Below, in pieces: positions 53,458-61,343 of a stretch of 64,000 nt of DNA. Within the stretch, counting starts at the first letter, position 1. Every line of letters starts with the position of its first letter. Origin of the DNA: Aureimonas sp. ME7. GTDB taxonomy: Bacteria > Pseudomonadota > Alphaproteobacteria > Rhizobiales > Rhizobiaceae. The notes under the pieces are model-generated. The model made no database searches, was not told where the DNA came from, and was given only the letters and a program-made list of their open reading frames with translations. The stretch is taken from contig NZ_CAJCKW010000006.1 of assembly GCF_903970965.1 (NCBI RefSeq), positions 1 to 64,000 of the forward strand. Direction: 5' to 3'. Made by a program: the position numbers and the translations under genes.

Positions 53458-54437
53458 GCGTATGCGTGGTGGGCGGCGGCGCTTGGGGCACGGCGCTGGC
53501 CGCGGTCGCGGCGCGGGGCGGAGAGCCGGTTCGGCTTCTCCTGCGCGATGCGGCCGTCGCGGCCCATATCAACGACGCGCACGAAAACCCCGCCTATCTT
53601 CCCGGTCTCATCCTGCCAAAGACCCTGCGCGCCGAACTCGACCCCGGCGAAGCGCTGCGGGGCGCGGCGATCGTTCTCCTGGTAACGCCCGCCCAGACGC
53701 TGCGCACCGTGTGCCGCACCCTGAAACCCGCGCTGGAAACCGGCGCGACGCTCGTCCTGTGCTCCAAGGGGATCGAGCGGGACACCGGTCTCTTCGCCTC
53801 CGCCGTGGTCGCGGCCGAGCTGCCGGGGCACCCCGTCGCGGTTCTGTCCGGCCCAAGCTTTGCCACCGACGTCGCCGCCGGCCTGCCGACCGCCGTCACC
53901 CTCGCTTGTCCTGACGCCGCCCATGCCGACCGTCTCGCCGAGCGCCTGTCCGGCCCGGCGTTCCGCATCTATGCCGGAGACGACGTGGCGGGCGTCGAGG
54001 CCGGCGGCGCGCTGAAGAACGTGCTCGCCATCGCGGCGGGTGCGGCCGCCGGCCTTCGCCTCGGCGCCTCGGCGCAGGCCGCGCTCGTGACGCGCGGCTT
54101 CGTCGAGCTATCCCGGCTCGGCGCGGCGCTCGGCGCCCGGCCGCAGACGCTGATGGGCCTGTCGGGCCTCGGCGACCTCGTTCTCACCTGTTCGGGCACG
54201 CAGTCGCGCAACTTCGCCTATGGCATGGCGCTCGGGCGGGGCGACGATCTCGCCGGGCTGAAGCTCGCCGAGGGGGTTCATTCCGCCGCCATCGCCGCGC
54301 GCCTTGCCCGCGAGCGCGCCATCGAAGCGCCGATCATCGAAGCCGTCGCCGGTATCCTCGACGGCTCGCTTGCCGCTGCGGACGCCGTCGCCGCCCTTCT
54401 CGCCCGCCCCTTGAAGCGCGAGTTCGAATCGGCTTGA
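53454..54437 (+). CDS. gpsA: Glycerol-3-phosphate dehydrogenase [NAD(P)+]
   Basis: A 327-aa enzyme giving glycerol-3-phosphate for phospholipids. N-terminal [40 protein letters not shown], the catalytic Lys in [12 protein letters not shown], and [16 protein letters not shown] are diagnostic. It starts within the tsaD stop (ATGA), so the two are co-translated. Confidence 0.95.
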   Translation: MSVCVVGGGAWGTALAAVAARGGEPVRLLLRDAAVAAHINDAHENPAYLPGLILPKTLRAELDPGEALRGAAIVLLVTPAQTLRTVCRTLKPALETGATLVLCSKGIERDTGLFASAVVAAELPGHPVAVLSGPSFATDVAAGLPTAVTLACPDAAHADRLAERLSGPAFRIYAGDDVAGVEAGGALKNVLAIAAGAAAGLRLGASAQAALVTRGFVELSRLGAALGARPQTLMGLSGLGDLVLTCSGTQSRNFAYGMALGRGDDLAGLKLAEGVHSAAIAARLARERAIEAPIIEAVAGILDGSLAAADAVAALLARPLKREFESA

Positions 54438-54483
54438 TCGGCGGAAACGTCCCCCCCCCCCTTTCCCACCCAACGGAGGCTCC

Positions 54484-54774
54484 ATGCTGTTTGCCCTTCT
54501 TTGTGAAGACCGCGCCGATGCCGGCTCGCTTCGTGCCGAAACCCGCCCCGTCCACCTGGAACACCTGAAGGCGCTGGGTCCGGTCCTGAAGTTCGCCGGC
54601 CCGTTCCTCGGTGCGGACGACAAGCCGAACGGCAGCCTCCTCGTGGTGGAGGCCGAGTCGGCGGAAGCGGCGCGCGCCCTCGCCGACGCGGACCCCTATG
54701 CGGTGGCCGGTCTCTTCGGCTCCGTCACGGTGCGGCGCTGGAACTGGACGGTCAACAATCCCGAAGGCGCGTGA
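54484..54774 (+). CDS. YciI family protein
   Basis: A 96-aa ferredoxin-like-fold protein: LFALLCEDRADAGSLRAETRP, HLEHLKALG, GPFLGADDKPNGSLLVVEAES and ADPYAVAGLFGSVTVRRWNW follow the YciI family from end to end, including the conserved His of the first half and Asp of the second. Biochemical role unknown. It follows gpsA after a short gap with an 11-base C-run and overlaps the EVE gene region. Confidence 0.88.
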   Translation: MLFALLCEDRADAGSLRAETRPVHLEHLKALGPVLKFAGPFLGADDKPNGSLLVVEAESAEAARALADADPYAVAGLFGSVTVRRWNWTVNNPEGA

Positions 54775-54779
54775 GCCCC

Positions 54780-55217
<438 letters not shown>

Positions 55218-55266
55218 GGGCGGATGGAACGTTTCGCGAACATATCTGATGATCGCGGAGCGCTTC

Positions 55267-55488
55267 ATGACCAACAGCCAACCTAAGGTCGACACCGGTT
55301 CCAACACGGAAAAGGATCCGGACGACTGGACCACCGGCGACGAGCCGATGACGGGCGCGCAGGCCTCCTATCTCAAGACCCTGTGCGAGGAAACGGGCCA
55401 GCCCTTCGACGACAAGCTGACCAAGGGCGACGCGTCGAAGCTGATCGACGAATTGCAGGGCAAGAGCAAGCGCCTGAAAGACGGCTGA
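55267..55488 (+). CDS. DUF3072 protein
   Basis: A 73-aa acidic soluble protein with the family core DDWTTGDEPMTGAQASYLKTL and GQPFDDKLTKGDASKLIDEL. The start at 55267 is standard; an ATG 18 bases earlier is also in frame. Function unknown. It is followed by a strong terminator. Confidence 0.88.
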   Translation: MTNSQPKVDTGSNTEKDPDDWTTGDEPMTGAQASYLKTLCEETGQPFDDKLTKGDASKLIDELQGKSKRLKDG

Positions 55489-55507
55489 CACTTATCCCCG
55501 CCACAAA

Positions 55508-55547
55508 CGAAAGGGGCCGCGTTCTCATCCGAACGCGGCCCCTTTCG
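55508..55547. terminator. Strong bidirectional terminator
   Basis: Perfect 17-bp stem (55508-55524 with 55531-55547), loop TCATCC, with A- and T-rich ends on the arms, so it can end DUF3072 transcription on the plus strand and the microprotein on the minus strand. Confidence 0.85.
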
Positions 55548-55583
55548 CATGAGTGGACGAAATTTCTTCCGCCCAAGCGCCGA

Positions 55584-55667
55584 CTAGTGCAGGAAGCCGA
55601 AGATCCAGAGAAGAAGAATGATCGGAATGGGAATGCCGATCAGCCAGAGAAGGCCACCCTTGAGCAT
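55584..55667 (-). CDS. 27-aa membrane microprotein
   Basis: The minus-strand frame from the ATG at 55667 to TAG at 55584 encodes MLKGGLLWLIGIPIPIILLL followed by WIFGFLH. It is one transmembrane helix with a Lys at position 3 and a central IPIP kink. AAAGGA lies about 7-12 bases upstream. It has its own terminator (55508-55547) and I recall similar tiny proteins in other alphaproteobacteria. Likely a real microprotein; function unknown. Confidence 0.6.
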   Translation of the reverse strand: MLKGGLLWLIGIPIPIILLLWIFGFLH

Positions 55668-55745
55668 CGCAGTCGGTCCTTTGCATTGGTTTCATCAAGA
55701 ACCGCCGAAGGGGGCTTCCGGTTCCCAAATTGTCGCAGGGGCGTC

Positions 55746-56405
55746 GTGACCGAGGCCGATCGTCGCCGGGACTTCGTTCTGGCCAACACGGCGCCGCTTC
55801 GCCCACCTCACGTGCCCGAGATCGAACTGCGGCTGGCGGACGAGGCGCACGATCTGTGGCTTCGAACCGAAGAGGAGTTGGAGGCGATCGGCCTGCCGCC
55901 GCCGTTCTGGGCCTTCGCCTGGGCCGGCGGCCAGGGCCTCGCGCGCTTCGTGCTCGACCATCCCGCAACGGTACGGGGCCGCCGCGTCGCGGATCTGGCC
56001 ACCGGCTCCGGCCTCGTCGCCATCGCGGCCGCCATGGCCGGCGCGAGCGAGGTGACGGCGCTCGACATCGACCCGTTCGCGGAAGCTGCCTGCGGCATCA
56101 ACGCGGCGCGCAACGGCGTCGATCTGCGTTTCTCGTGCGAGGACCGGATCGGCTCAGGTCCGGATGTCGACCTCCTTCTGGCCGGCGACGTCTTCTACGA
56201 TCGAGGCTTCGCCCGCCGGCTCGAGCCCTGGTTCGATGCGCTGGCGACGGCGGGAACGGACGTGATCGTCGGCGATCCCGGCCGCGCCTATCTTCCCCGA
56301 GCCCGCGTCGAGCCGCTCGCGGTTTACGAGGTGCCCGTCACTCGCGCGCTGGAGGATGCCGAGGTCAAGCGAACCACCGTCTGGCGCTGGAAGGCGTGTC
56401 CCTGA
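55746..56405 (+). CDS. Class I methyltransferase (ETFB-lysine / PrmA-like)
   Basis: A 219-aa AdoMet enzyme from a GTG with AGGGG upstream. Motif I VADLATGSGLVAIAAAMAGA, VTALDIDPFAEAACGINAARNG, the post-I acidic loop, and LLAGDVFYDR are typical of the nicotinamide/ETFB/PrmA-like protein methyltransferase group. FWAFAWAGGQGLARFVLD just before motif I is a family hallmark. Target protein not known. Confidence 0.85.
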   Translation: MTEADRRRDFVLANTAPLRPPHVPEIELRLADEAHDLWLRTEEELEAIGLPPPFWAFAWAGGQGLARFVLDHPATVRGRRVADLATGSGLVAIAAAMAGASEVTALDIDPFAEAACGINAARNGVDLRFSCEDRIGSGPDVDLLLAGDVFYDRGFARRLEPWFDALATAGTDVIVGDPGRAYLPRARVEPLAVYEVPVTRALEDAEVKRTTVWRWKACP

Positions 56406-56500
56406 CGCGCCGAGACTTGGCGATCGCAGCCCGGTCGGCTTTAAGTCTTCGTCCCGAAGCGTTCTACGCGGGCGCTCGGAGACTTGGGAGGAGTTGGGGC

Positions 56501-57310
56501 ATGACGGAAACATCGAACGGATCTCCCTTCCAGCTCGCCGTATCGGCCGAACTGGTGTTTCGCTCAGCACCGATCCTCGAGCGCCTCGCGCGTCTGACGG
56601 CGGCGGGGTTCCTGGTCGAAATCTGGGACTGGACGCGCCACGACATCGCGGCGCTGAGCCGATCGGGCGCCCGTTTCTCGTCGATGACCGGCTATGTCAC
56701 CGGGCGTCTGGCCGATGACGAGGGAGCCGAGGAGCTCCTGCGCACCGCCGCCCTGTCCATTCCCGTCGCACACGAACTCGGCTGCCCGCGCCTCAACCTG
56801 CATGGCACGGGTCTCGACGCCCACGGCCAGGCCGTGGTGCCGGCCGCAGTCGTGACGGGCCCGATGTGGGTGAAGGCCGCCGATACGCTGCGCCGCCTCG
56901 CCGATCTCGGGCAGCGCGAAGGGGTCACCTTCGTTCTGGAAAATCTCAACGAGGCGGTGGACCATCCCGGCGTCCCCTTCGCGAGGGCGGCCGACACGCT
57001 GGCGCTGGTGGAGGCGGTGAACCATCCCTCGCTTCGTCTCAACCTCGACCTTTATCACGCGCAGATCGGCGAGGGGAATCTGATCGAGCTGTGCCGCCGA
57101 GCGCTTCCGTTCATCGGCGAGATCCAGGTCGCCGACGTTCCCGGCCGTCACGAGCCGGGCACCGGCGAGATCCACTATCCCGCGGTCGCCCGCGCGCTCG
57201 CCGCGATGGGCTATCGCGGCGTGATCGGGCTGGAAGCCTCGCCCGAAGGCGACGACGAACTGGCCCTCGCGCGCTTTCGCGACGCGTTCACCGTCGTGCC
57301 CCCGTCATGA
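56501..57310 (+). CDS. TIM-barrel isomerase (hydroxypyruvate isomerase-like)
   Basis: A 269-aa AP-endonuclease-2/Hyi-type TIM barrel: AVSAELVFRSAPILERLARLTAAGF, VEIWDW, NLHGTG, FVLENLNEAVDHPGVPF, LRLNLDLYHAQIGEG, GEIQVADVPGRHEPGTGEIHY and VIGLEASPEGD. The Glu/His/Asp/Glu metal-ligand pattern of Hyi is preserved. The ATG at 56501 follows GGGAGGAG. Hydroxypyruvate or a related 2-keto sugar acid is the likely substrate; the exact one is not clear. Confidence 0.85.
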   Translation: MTETSNGSPFQLAVSAELVFRSAPILERLARLTAAGFLVEIWDWTRHDIAALSRSGARFSSMTGYVTGRLADDEGAEELLRTAALSIPVAHELGCPRLNLHGTGLDAHGQAVVPAAVVTGPMWVKAADTLRRLADLGQREGVTFVLENLNEAVDHPGVPFARAADTLALVEAVNHPSLRLNLDLYHAQIGEGNLIELCRRALPFIGEIQVADVPGRHEPGTGEIHYPAVARALAAMGYRGVIGLEASPEGDDELALARFRDAFTVVPPS

Positions 57311-57359
57311 AGGCGAGCTAGGAGCCTGATTTTTTCATGAGACTTTCGAGCGATCCGGC

Positions 57360-58433
57360 ATGGTGAGTTTCGCCTTTCACGGCGTATCCAAGAGCTTCAA
57401 CGGCGCGCGTGCGGTGGCGGACCTGACGCTGGACGTGCCGAGCGGCGCGTTTCTGGCGCTTCTGGGGCCGTCGGGCTGCGGCAAGACCACGGCGCTGCGC
57501 CTTCTGGCGGGCCTGGAGCGGCCCGACGCCGGTTCGATCTCGATCGGCGGCGAGTGTGTCGCCGGCCCTAGCACCTTCGTGGAACCGGAGGCGCGAGGGC
57601 TCGGCATGGTGTTCCAGTCCTACGCGCTCTGGCCGCACATGAGCGTCGAAACCAACGTCGCCTTTCCCCTGCGATCGCGAAAGCTGGAAAGACCCGAGGT
57701 CGAGCGGCGCACGGCGGCGGCACTGGCGCTCGTCGGCCTGTCGGACAAGCGGGCGGACAAGCCGCATCGCCTGTCGGGCGGGCAGCGGCAGCGGGTCGCG
57801 CTGGCGCGCAGCCTCGCGCTGGAGCCTCGCCTCGTTCTTCTCGACGAGCCGCTCGCCAATCTCGACGCCGCGCTGCGCGCCGAGATGGCGGCCGAGTTCG
57901 CGCGCATCCATGCCGAGACCGGCACCACCTTCGTCTTCGTCACCCACGACCAGACCGAGGCCATGGCGCTCGCCACCACGATCGCGGTTCTGGACGGGGG
58001 CCGGCTCCAGCAGATCGGCTCGCCGCAGGAGATCTGGCAGCGCCCCGCCTCGCCGGCGGTCGCGCGCTTCGTCGGTGGCGGGCGCCTCGTGCCGGTAAAG
58101 GTGCTGGCGCCGACGGCCACCGGATGGGAGATCGGCTGCGGCCCGGCCCGGCTCGCCTTTCCCGGCACGGCGCTGGCACCGGGCCCGGGCTGGCTGTGCG
58201 TGCGCCCCGACGGGCTGACGATGGTCGACGACGGCGAGGCGCCGGCCGGCGACCGCCTTCCCGCCCGCGTCCGCTCCTCGCGCTTCGAGGGCGGCGCCTA
58301 TCTCCACGATCTCGACCTGGACATCCCCGGCGAAGCGCCGCCCGTGCAGGTTCGCGCCCCCCGTTCCCTGCCGCCGGGCTCGGCGATCACCGTGCGCATT
58401 CGCGAGGGATGGGTGATGGCACGAACGCTTTGA
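57360..58433 (+). CDS. ABC ATPase, ferric-iron/FbpC type
   Basis: A 357-aa ATPase: Walker A GPSGCGKTTA, Q-loop VFQSYALWPH, signature LSGGQRQRVA, Walker B LVLLDEPLANLD, switch His VTHDQTEAM, and a long C-terminal regulatory region. The binding protein and fused permease next to it are of the Fe3+/thiamine/phosphonate group, so iron or a small-molecule substrate is likely. The three genes form one operon. Confidence 0.9.
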   Translation: MVSFAFHGVSKSFNGARAVADLTLDVPSGAFLALLGPSGCGKTTALRLLAGLERPDAGSISIGGECVAGPSTFVEPEARGLGMVFQSYALWPHMSVETNVAFPLRSRKLERPEVERRTAAALALVGLSDKRADKPHRLSGGQRQRVALARSLALEPRLVLLDEPLANLDAALRAEMAAEFARIHAETGTTFVFVTHDQTEAMALATTIAVLDGGRLQQIGSPQEIWQRPASPAVARFVGGGRLVPVKVLAPTATGWEIGCGPARLAFPGTALAPGPGWLCVRPDGLTMVDDGEAPAGDRLPARVRSSRFEGGAYLHDLDLDIPGEAPPVQVRAPRSLPPGSAITVRIREGWVMARTL

Positions 58434-58515
58434 CATCGCGCCCCTTCGCCCTTCATCCCCCTGTCACGAAACGGCGCTAGCCGAGGCCGTTCCCCGTTCC
58501 GAAAGGCTCGTTCCC

Positions 58516-59511
58516 ATGCTTCACCGCCTTCGACTGGGCCTTGCCGCCCTCTCGCTCACGCTCGGCCTCGCCGGTTCGGCCATGGCCGAGGACGCGTCCG
58601 GCACGATCACGGTCTACACCTCGCAGCCGAACGACCAGATGACGGCGGTGGTGGACGCGTTCCGCAAGGATCACCCGAGCGTCGCCGTGGAGGTGTTTCG
58701 CGCCGGAACGACCGAGCTGCTGGCCAAGCTCCAGGCCGAGTTCGCGGCCGGCGGCTCTCCGGCCGACATCGTCCTGATCGCCGACACGATCGCGATGACG
58801 CAGCTGAAGAACGACAAGCGCCTCCTCGCCTACGAGGACGCGCCCGTCGATCAGATCCCGGCCGCGCTGGTCGACCCGGACCGCACCTATTTCGGCACCA
58901 AGCTGCTCACCACCGGCATCGTCTACAACACCGACAAGGTAAAGCAAGCGCCGACGTCCTGGGCCGATCTAAAGGCCGAGAATGTCGCGTCCGAATTGAT
59001 CATGCCGAGCCCGCTTTATTCCGGCGCCGCCGTGGTGCATGTCGGCACGATGACGCAACAGCCAAGCTTCGGCTGGGACTACTACGAGGCGCTGGCCGAC
59101 GCCGGCGCGGTGGCGGGCCAGGGTAACGGCACGGTGCTGGAAGCCGTGGCCCGGGGCGAGAAGTCCTATGGCATCATCGTCGAGTACATGGCGATGAACG
59201 CCAAGGCCAAGGGCTCGCCGGTGGACTTCGTCTTCCCCGCGGAGGGCGTCTCGACCATCACCCAGCCGGTCGCGATTTTGGACGGCACCGACAATCCGGC
59301 CGCCGCCAAGCTCTTCGTCGACTGGCAGCTCGGCGAGGCCGCGCAGCGGCAGTCCGTGGAACAGGGCTATTTCCCGGTGATCGAGGGCATGGCGCGCCCG
59401 ATAGGCTATCCCGACCCGGCGACCCTCAAGGTGCTGCCGACGGATTCGGAAGCTCTCCTCCGGGGCGAGACCGAGATCAAGACGCGCTTCTCCGACATCT
59501 TCGGTGGTTGA
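58516..59511 (+). CDS. ABC substrate-binding protein, ferric/FbpA type
   Basis: A 331-aa periplasmic protein with signal peptide LALGLAGSAMA-type ending near AMAED. The mature part begins TITVYTSQPNDQMTAVVDAF and has VEVFRAGTTELLAKLQAEF, ADIVLIAD, and a GIVYNTDKVKQAP hinge, all typical of the Fe3+/AEP/thiamine-type family-1 group. Tyr residues that would bind ferric iron in FbpA (YxxY) are not in an obvious pair at the C-terminal site, so another ligand is possible. It sits between ATPase and permease. Confidence 0.85.
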   Translation: MLHRLRLGLAALSLTLGLAGSAMAEDASGTITVYTSQPNDQMTAVVDAFRKDHPSVAVEVFRAGTTELLAKLQAEFAAGGSPADIVLIADTIAMTQLKNDKRLLAYEDAPVDQIPAALVDPDRTYFGTKLLTTGIVYNTDKVKQAPTSWADLKAENVASELIMPSPLYSGAAVVHVGTMTQQPSFGWDYYEALADAGAVAGQGNGTVLEAVARGEKSYGIIVEYMAMNAKAKGSPVDFVFPAEGVSTITQPVAILDGTDNPAAAKLFVDWQLGEAAQRQSVEQGYFPVIEGMARPIGYPDPATLKVLPTDSEALLRGETEIKTRFSDIFGG

Positions 59512-61213
59512 CGTCTCGAGGCCCGCATTCCCCGCCCGAGGCTTCGGCCTCGGGCTTTCGCGCGTCGCGATCAAGCCCGAGATGGCCCTTGCCGCCGGCC
59601 TTCTCGGTCTCGTCGTCCTCCTCAGCGCCTGGCCGCTCGCCCGCCTCCTGGCGCTCGCCTTCTCTCCCGGCGATGCTGGGGAATTTCTCGGCACGCTTCG
59701 CGACGGCTGGCAGTCGCGCGCCGTCCAGCGCGCGGCCGCCAACACGCTGACGGCCTCGCTCGGCGCCACCGCCATCGCCACCGTTTCGGGAACCGGTCTC
59801 GCGCTGCTCCTTGGGCTCGGCCGGTTTCGCGGCCATACGGCGGCGAGCTTCCTCGTCCTGTCACCGCTTCTCGTTCCCTCGCAGATCATGGCGCTCGCCT
59901 GGATCGAACTCTTCGGCCTCGCCTGGCCGGGGGGCGGGCGGCCCTTGTACGGGGGCGCGGGCATCGCGTTCCTGCTCGGGCTGGAAAGCATGCCGCTGGT
60001 GTTCCTGGCCGTTCGCGCCAGTCTCGCGCTCCTGCCGGGCGACCTCGTGGAGGCCGCGCGCATCTGTGGCGTGTCGCGGCGGCGCACCGTCGCCCGCATC
60101 GTCCTGCCGCTTCTCGTGCCGGCCGCGGCCGGCGGGGCGGCGCTCGCCTTCGCCGCCTCGATCGGCAATTTCGGCATTCCGGCGCTCCTCGGCATTCCCG
60201 GCCGCTTTCCGATGCTGACGACGCTCGTCTATCAGCGACTCAACGGCTTCGGCCCTTCGGTCCTCGCCGGCGTCGCCGTGATCGCGCTGATCCTCGTCGC
60301 GCTGACGCTGGCCGCCCTTCTCCTGCGCTTCGCCGTCCTGCGGACCCTCGCCGTGCCGGTAGAGCGCACGTCCGCACCCTTCGCGGGCGTCTTCGGCCCG
60401 GCGCCCCGCCCCGTCGCGGAAGCGATCGTCTGGAGCTTCGCCCTCCTCGTCGCCGTGGTGCCGATGGGGGCGCTTCTCGTCGGTTCGCTGGCGCCGGCGC
60501 TCGGCGTCGCCCCGACGCTCGGCACGCTGTCCGGCGACAACTACGCCGCGATTTGGGCGAGCCCCGCGATCCGCCGGGCGCTCGTCAACTCCGCCGCGCT
60601 CGGCGCCGCGATGGCGCTTCTCTGCGGCGCCCTCGCGCTGCCGCTGGCCTATCTCGCGCGCCTGCGCCGCCTGCCGGCGGCGCGCCTCGCCGGAACGATC
60701 GCCGAAATTCCCTTCGCCGTGCCGGGCACGGTTCTGGCGCTGGCGCTGATCCTCGTCTTCCTGCCGCCGCTGCCCGTCCTACGGATCTCGCTCTATGCGA
60801 CGCCCGCCATCCTGCTTCTCGCCTATGTCGTGCGCTTCCTACCGCTCGTCCTCGCGCCCGTTTCGAGCGCGCTTTCGACGCTCGATCCGGCGCTGGACGA
60901 TGCGGGCCGCGTGTCGGGCGTGTCCGTCTGGCGGCGTCTCGCCTTCATCGCCGCGCCGCTGGCCGCTCCCGCCACGGCTGCCGGCATGCTCGTTGCCGCG
61001 CTCACCGCCTTCAACGAGCTGACGGTCTCCGTCCTCCTCTGGTCGGCGGGAACGGAGACGGTCGGCGTTATGGTGTTCTCGCTGCAATACGAGGGCAATT
61101 CGGGGCAGGCCGCCGCCCTGTCGGTGGTCTCGATCGGCGTCGTCCTCGCCCTCGCCCTCATGTTCGACCGGCTGGGGCGGCGTACCCCAGCGGTCGTGCC
61201 CTGGCGAGGCTAG
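59504..61213 (+). CDS. ABC permease, fused FbpB/CysTW type
   Basis: A 569-aa membrane protein that carries two permease domains in one chain, each with a coupling loop (EAARICGVSRRRTVARIVLPLL at about 190-211 and DDAGRVSGVSVWRRLAFIAAP near 465-485). Twelve or so membrane spans are visible. GTG at 59504 overlaps the binding-protein stop by 8 bp. The family transports ferric iron, thiamine or 2-aminoethylphosphonate. Confidence 0.9.
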   Translation: MVDVSRPAFPARGFGLGLSRVAIKPEMALAAGLLGLVVLLSAWPLARLLALAFSPGDAGEFLGTLRDGWQSRAVQRAAANTLTASLGATAIATVSGTGLALLLGLGRFRGHTAASFLVLSPLLVPSQIMALAWIELFGLAWPGGGRPLYGGAGIAFLLGLESMPLVFLAVRASLALLPGDLVEAARICGVSRRRTVARIVLPLLVPAAAGGAALAFAASIGNFGIPALLGIPGRFPMLTTLVYQRLNGFGPSVLAGVAVIALILVALTLAALLLRFAVLRTLAVPVERTSAPFAGVFGPAPRPVAEAIVWSFALLVAVVPMGALLVGSLAPALGVAPTLGTLSGDNYAAIWASPAIRRALVNSAALGAAMALLCGALALPLAYLARLRRLPAARLAGTIAEIPFAVPGTVLALALILVFLPPLPVLRISLYATPAILLLAYVVRFLPLVLAPVSSALSTLDPALDDAGRVSGVSVWRRLAFIAAPLAAPATAAGMLVAALTAFNELTVSVLLWSAGTETVGVMVFSLQYEGNSGQAAALSVVSIGVVLALALMFDRLGRRTPAVVPWRG

Positions 61214-61222
61214 AGCATTTCC

Positions 61223-61247
61223 CGTGAAAGCCGGATCGGCTTTCACG
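61223..61247. repeat. Hairpin of a probable rhizobial intergenic repeat
   Basis: An 11-bp stem (61223-61233 with 61237-61247) around GAT, introduced by AGAGCATTTCC, resembling the dispersed intergenic palindromes of rhizobial genomes. It lies 10 bases past the permease stop. Confidence 0.5.
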
Positions 61248-61279
61248 CAGGACCATGCAACAAGACAAGGGGCTGGACA

Positions 61280-61309
61280 CCATCCGGTGAACCCATGTTC
61301 ACCGGATGG
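61280..61309. terminator. Bidirectional terminator between convergent genes
   Basis: Perfect 13-bp stem (61280-61292 with 61297-61309), 4-base loop, followed by TTTT on the plus strand. It separates the ABC operon and the convergent molybdopterin oxidoreductase. Confidence 0.8.
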
Positions 61310-61343
61310 TTTTCAGGGGTCGGCTCGAACGCGCGGCGGGCCG

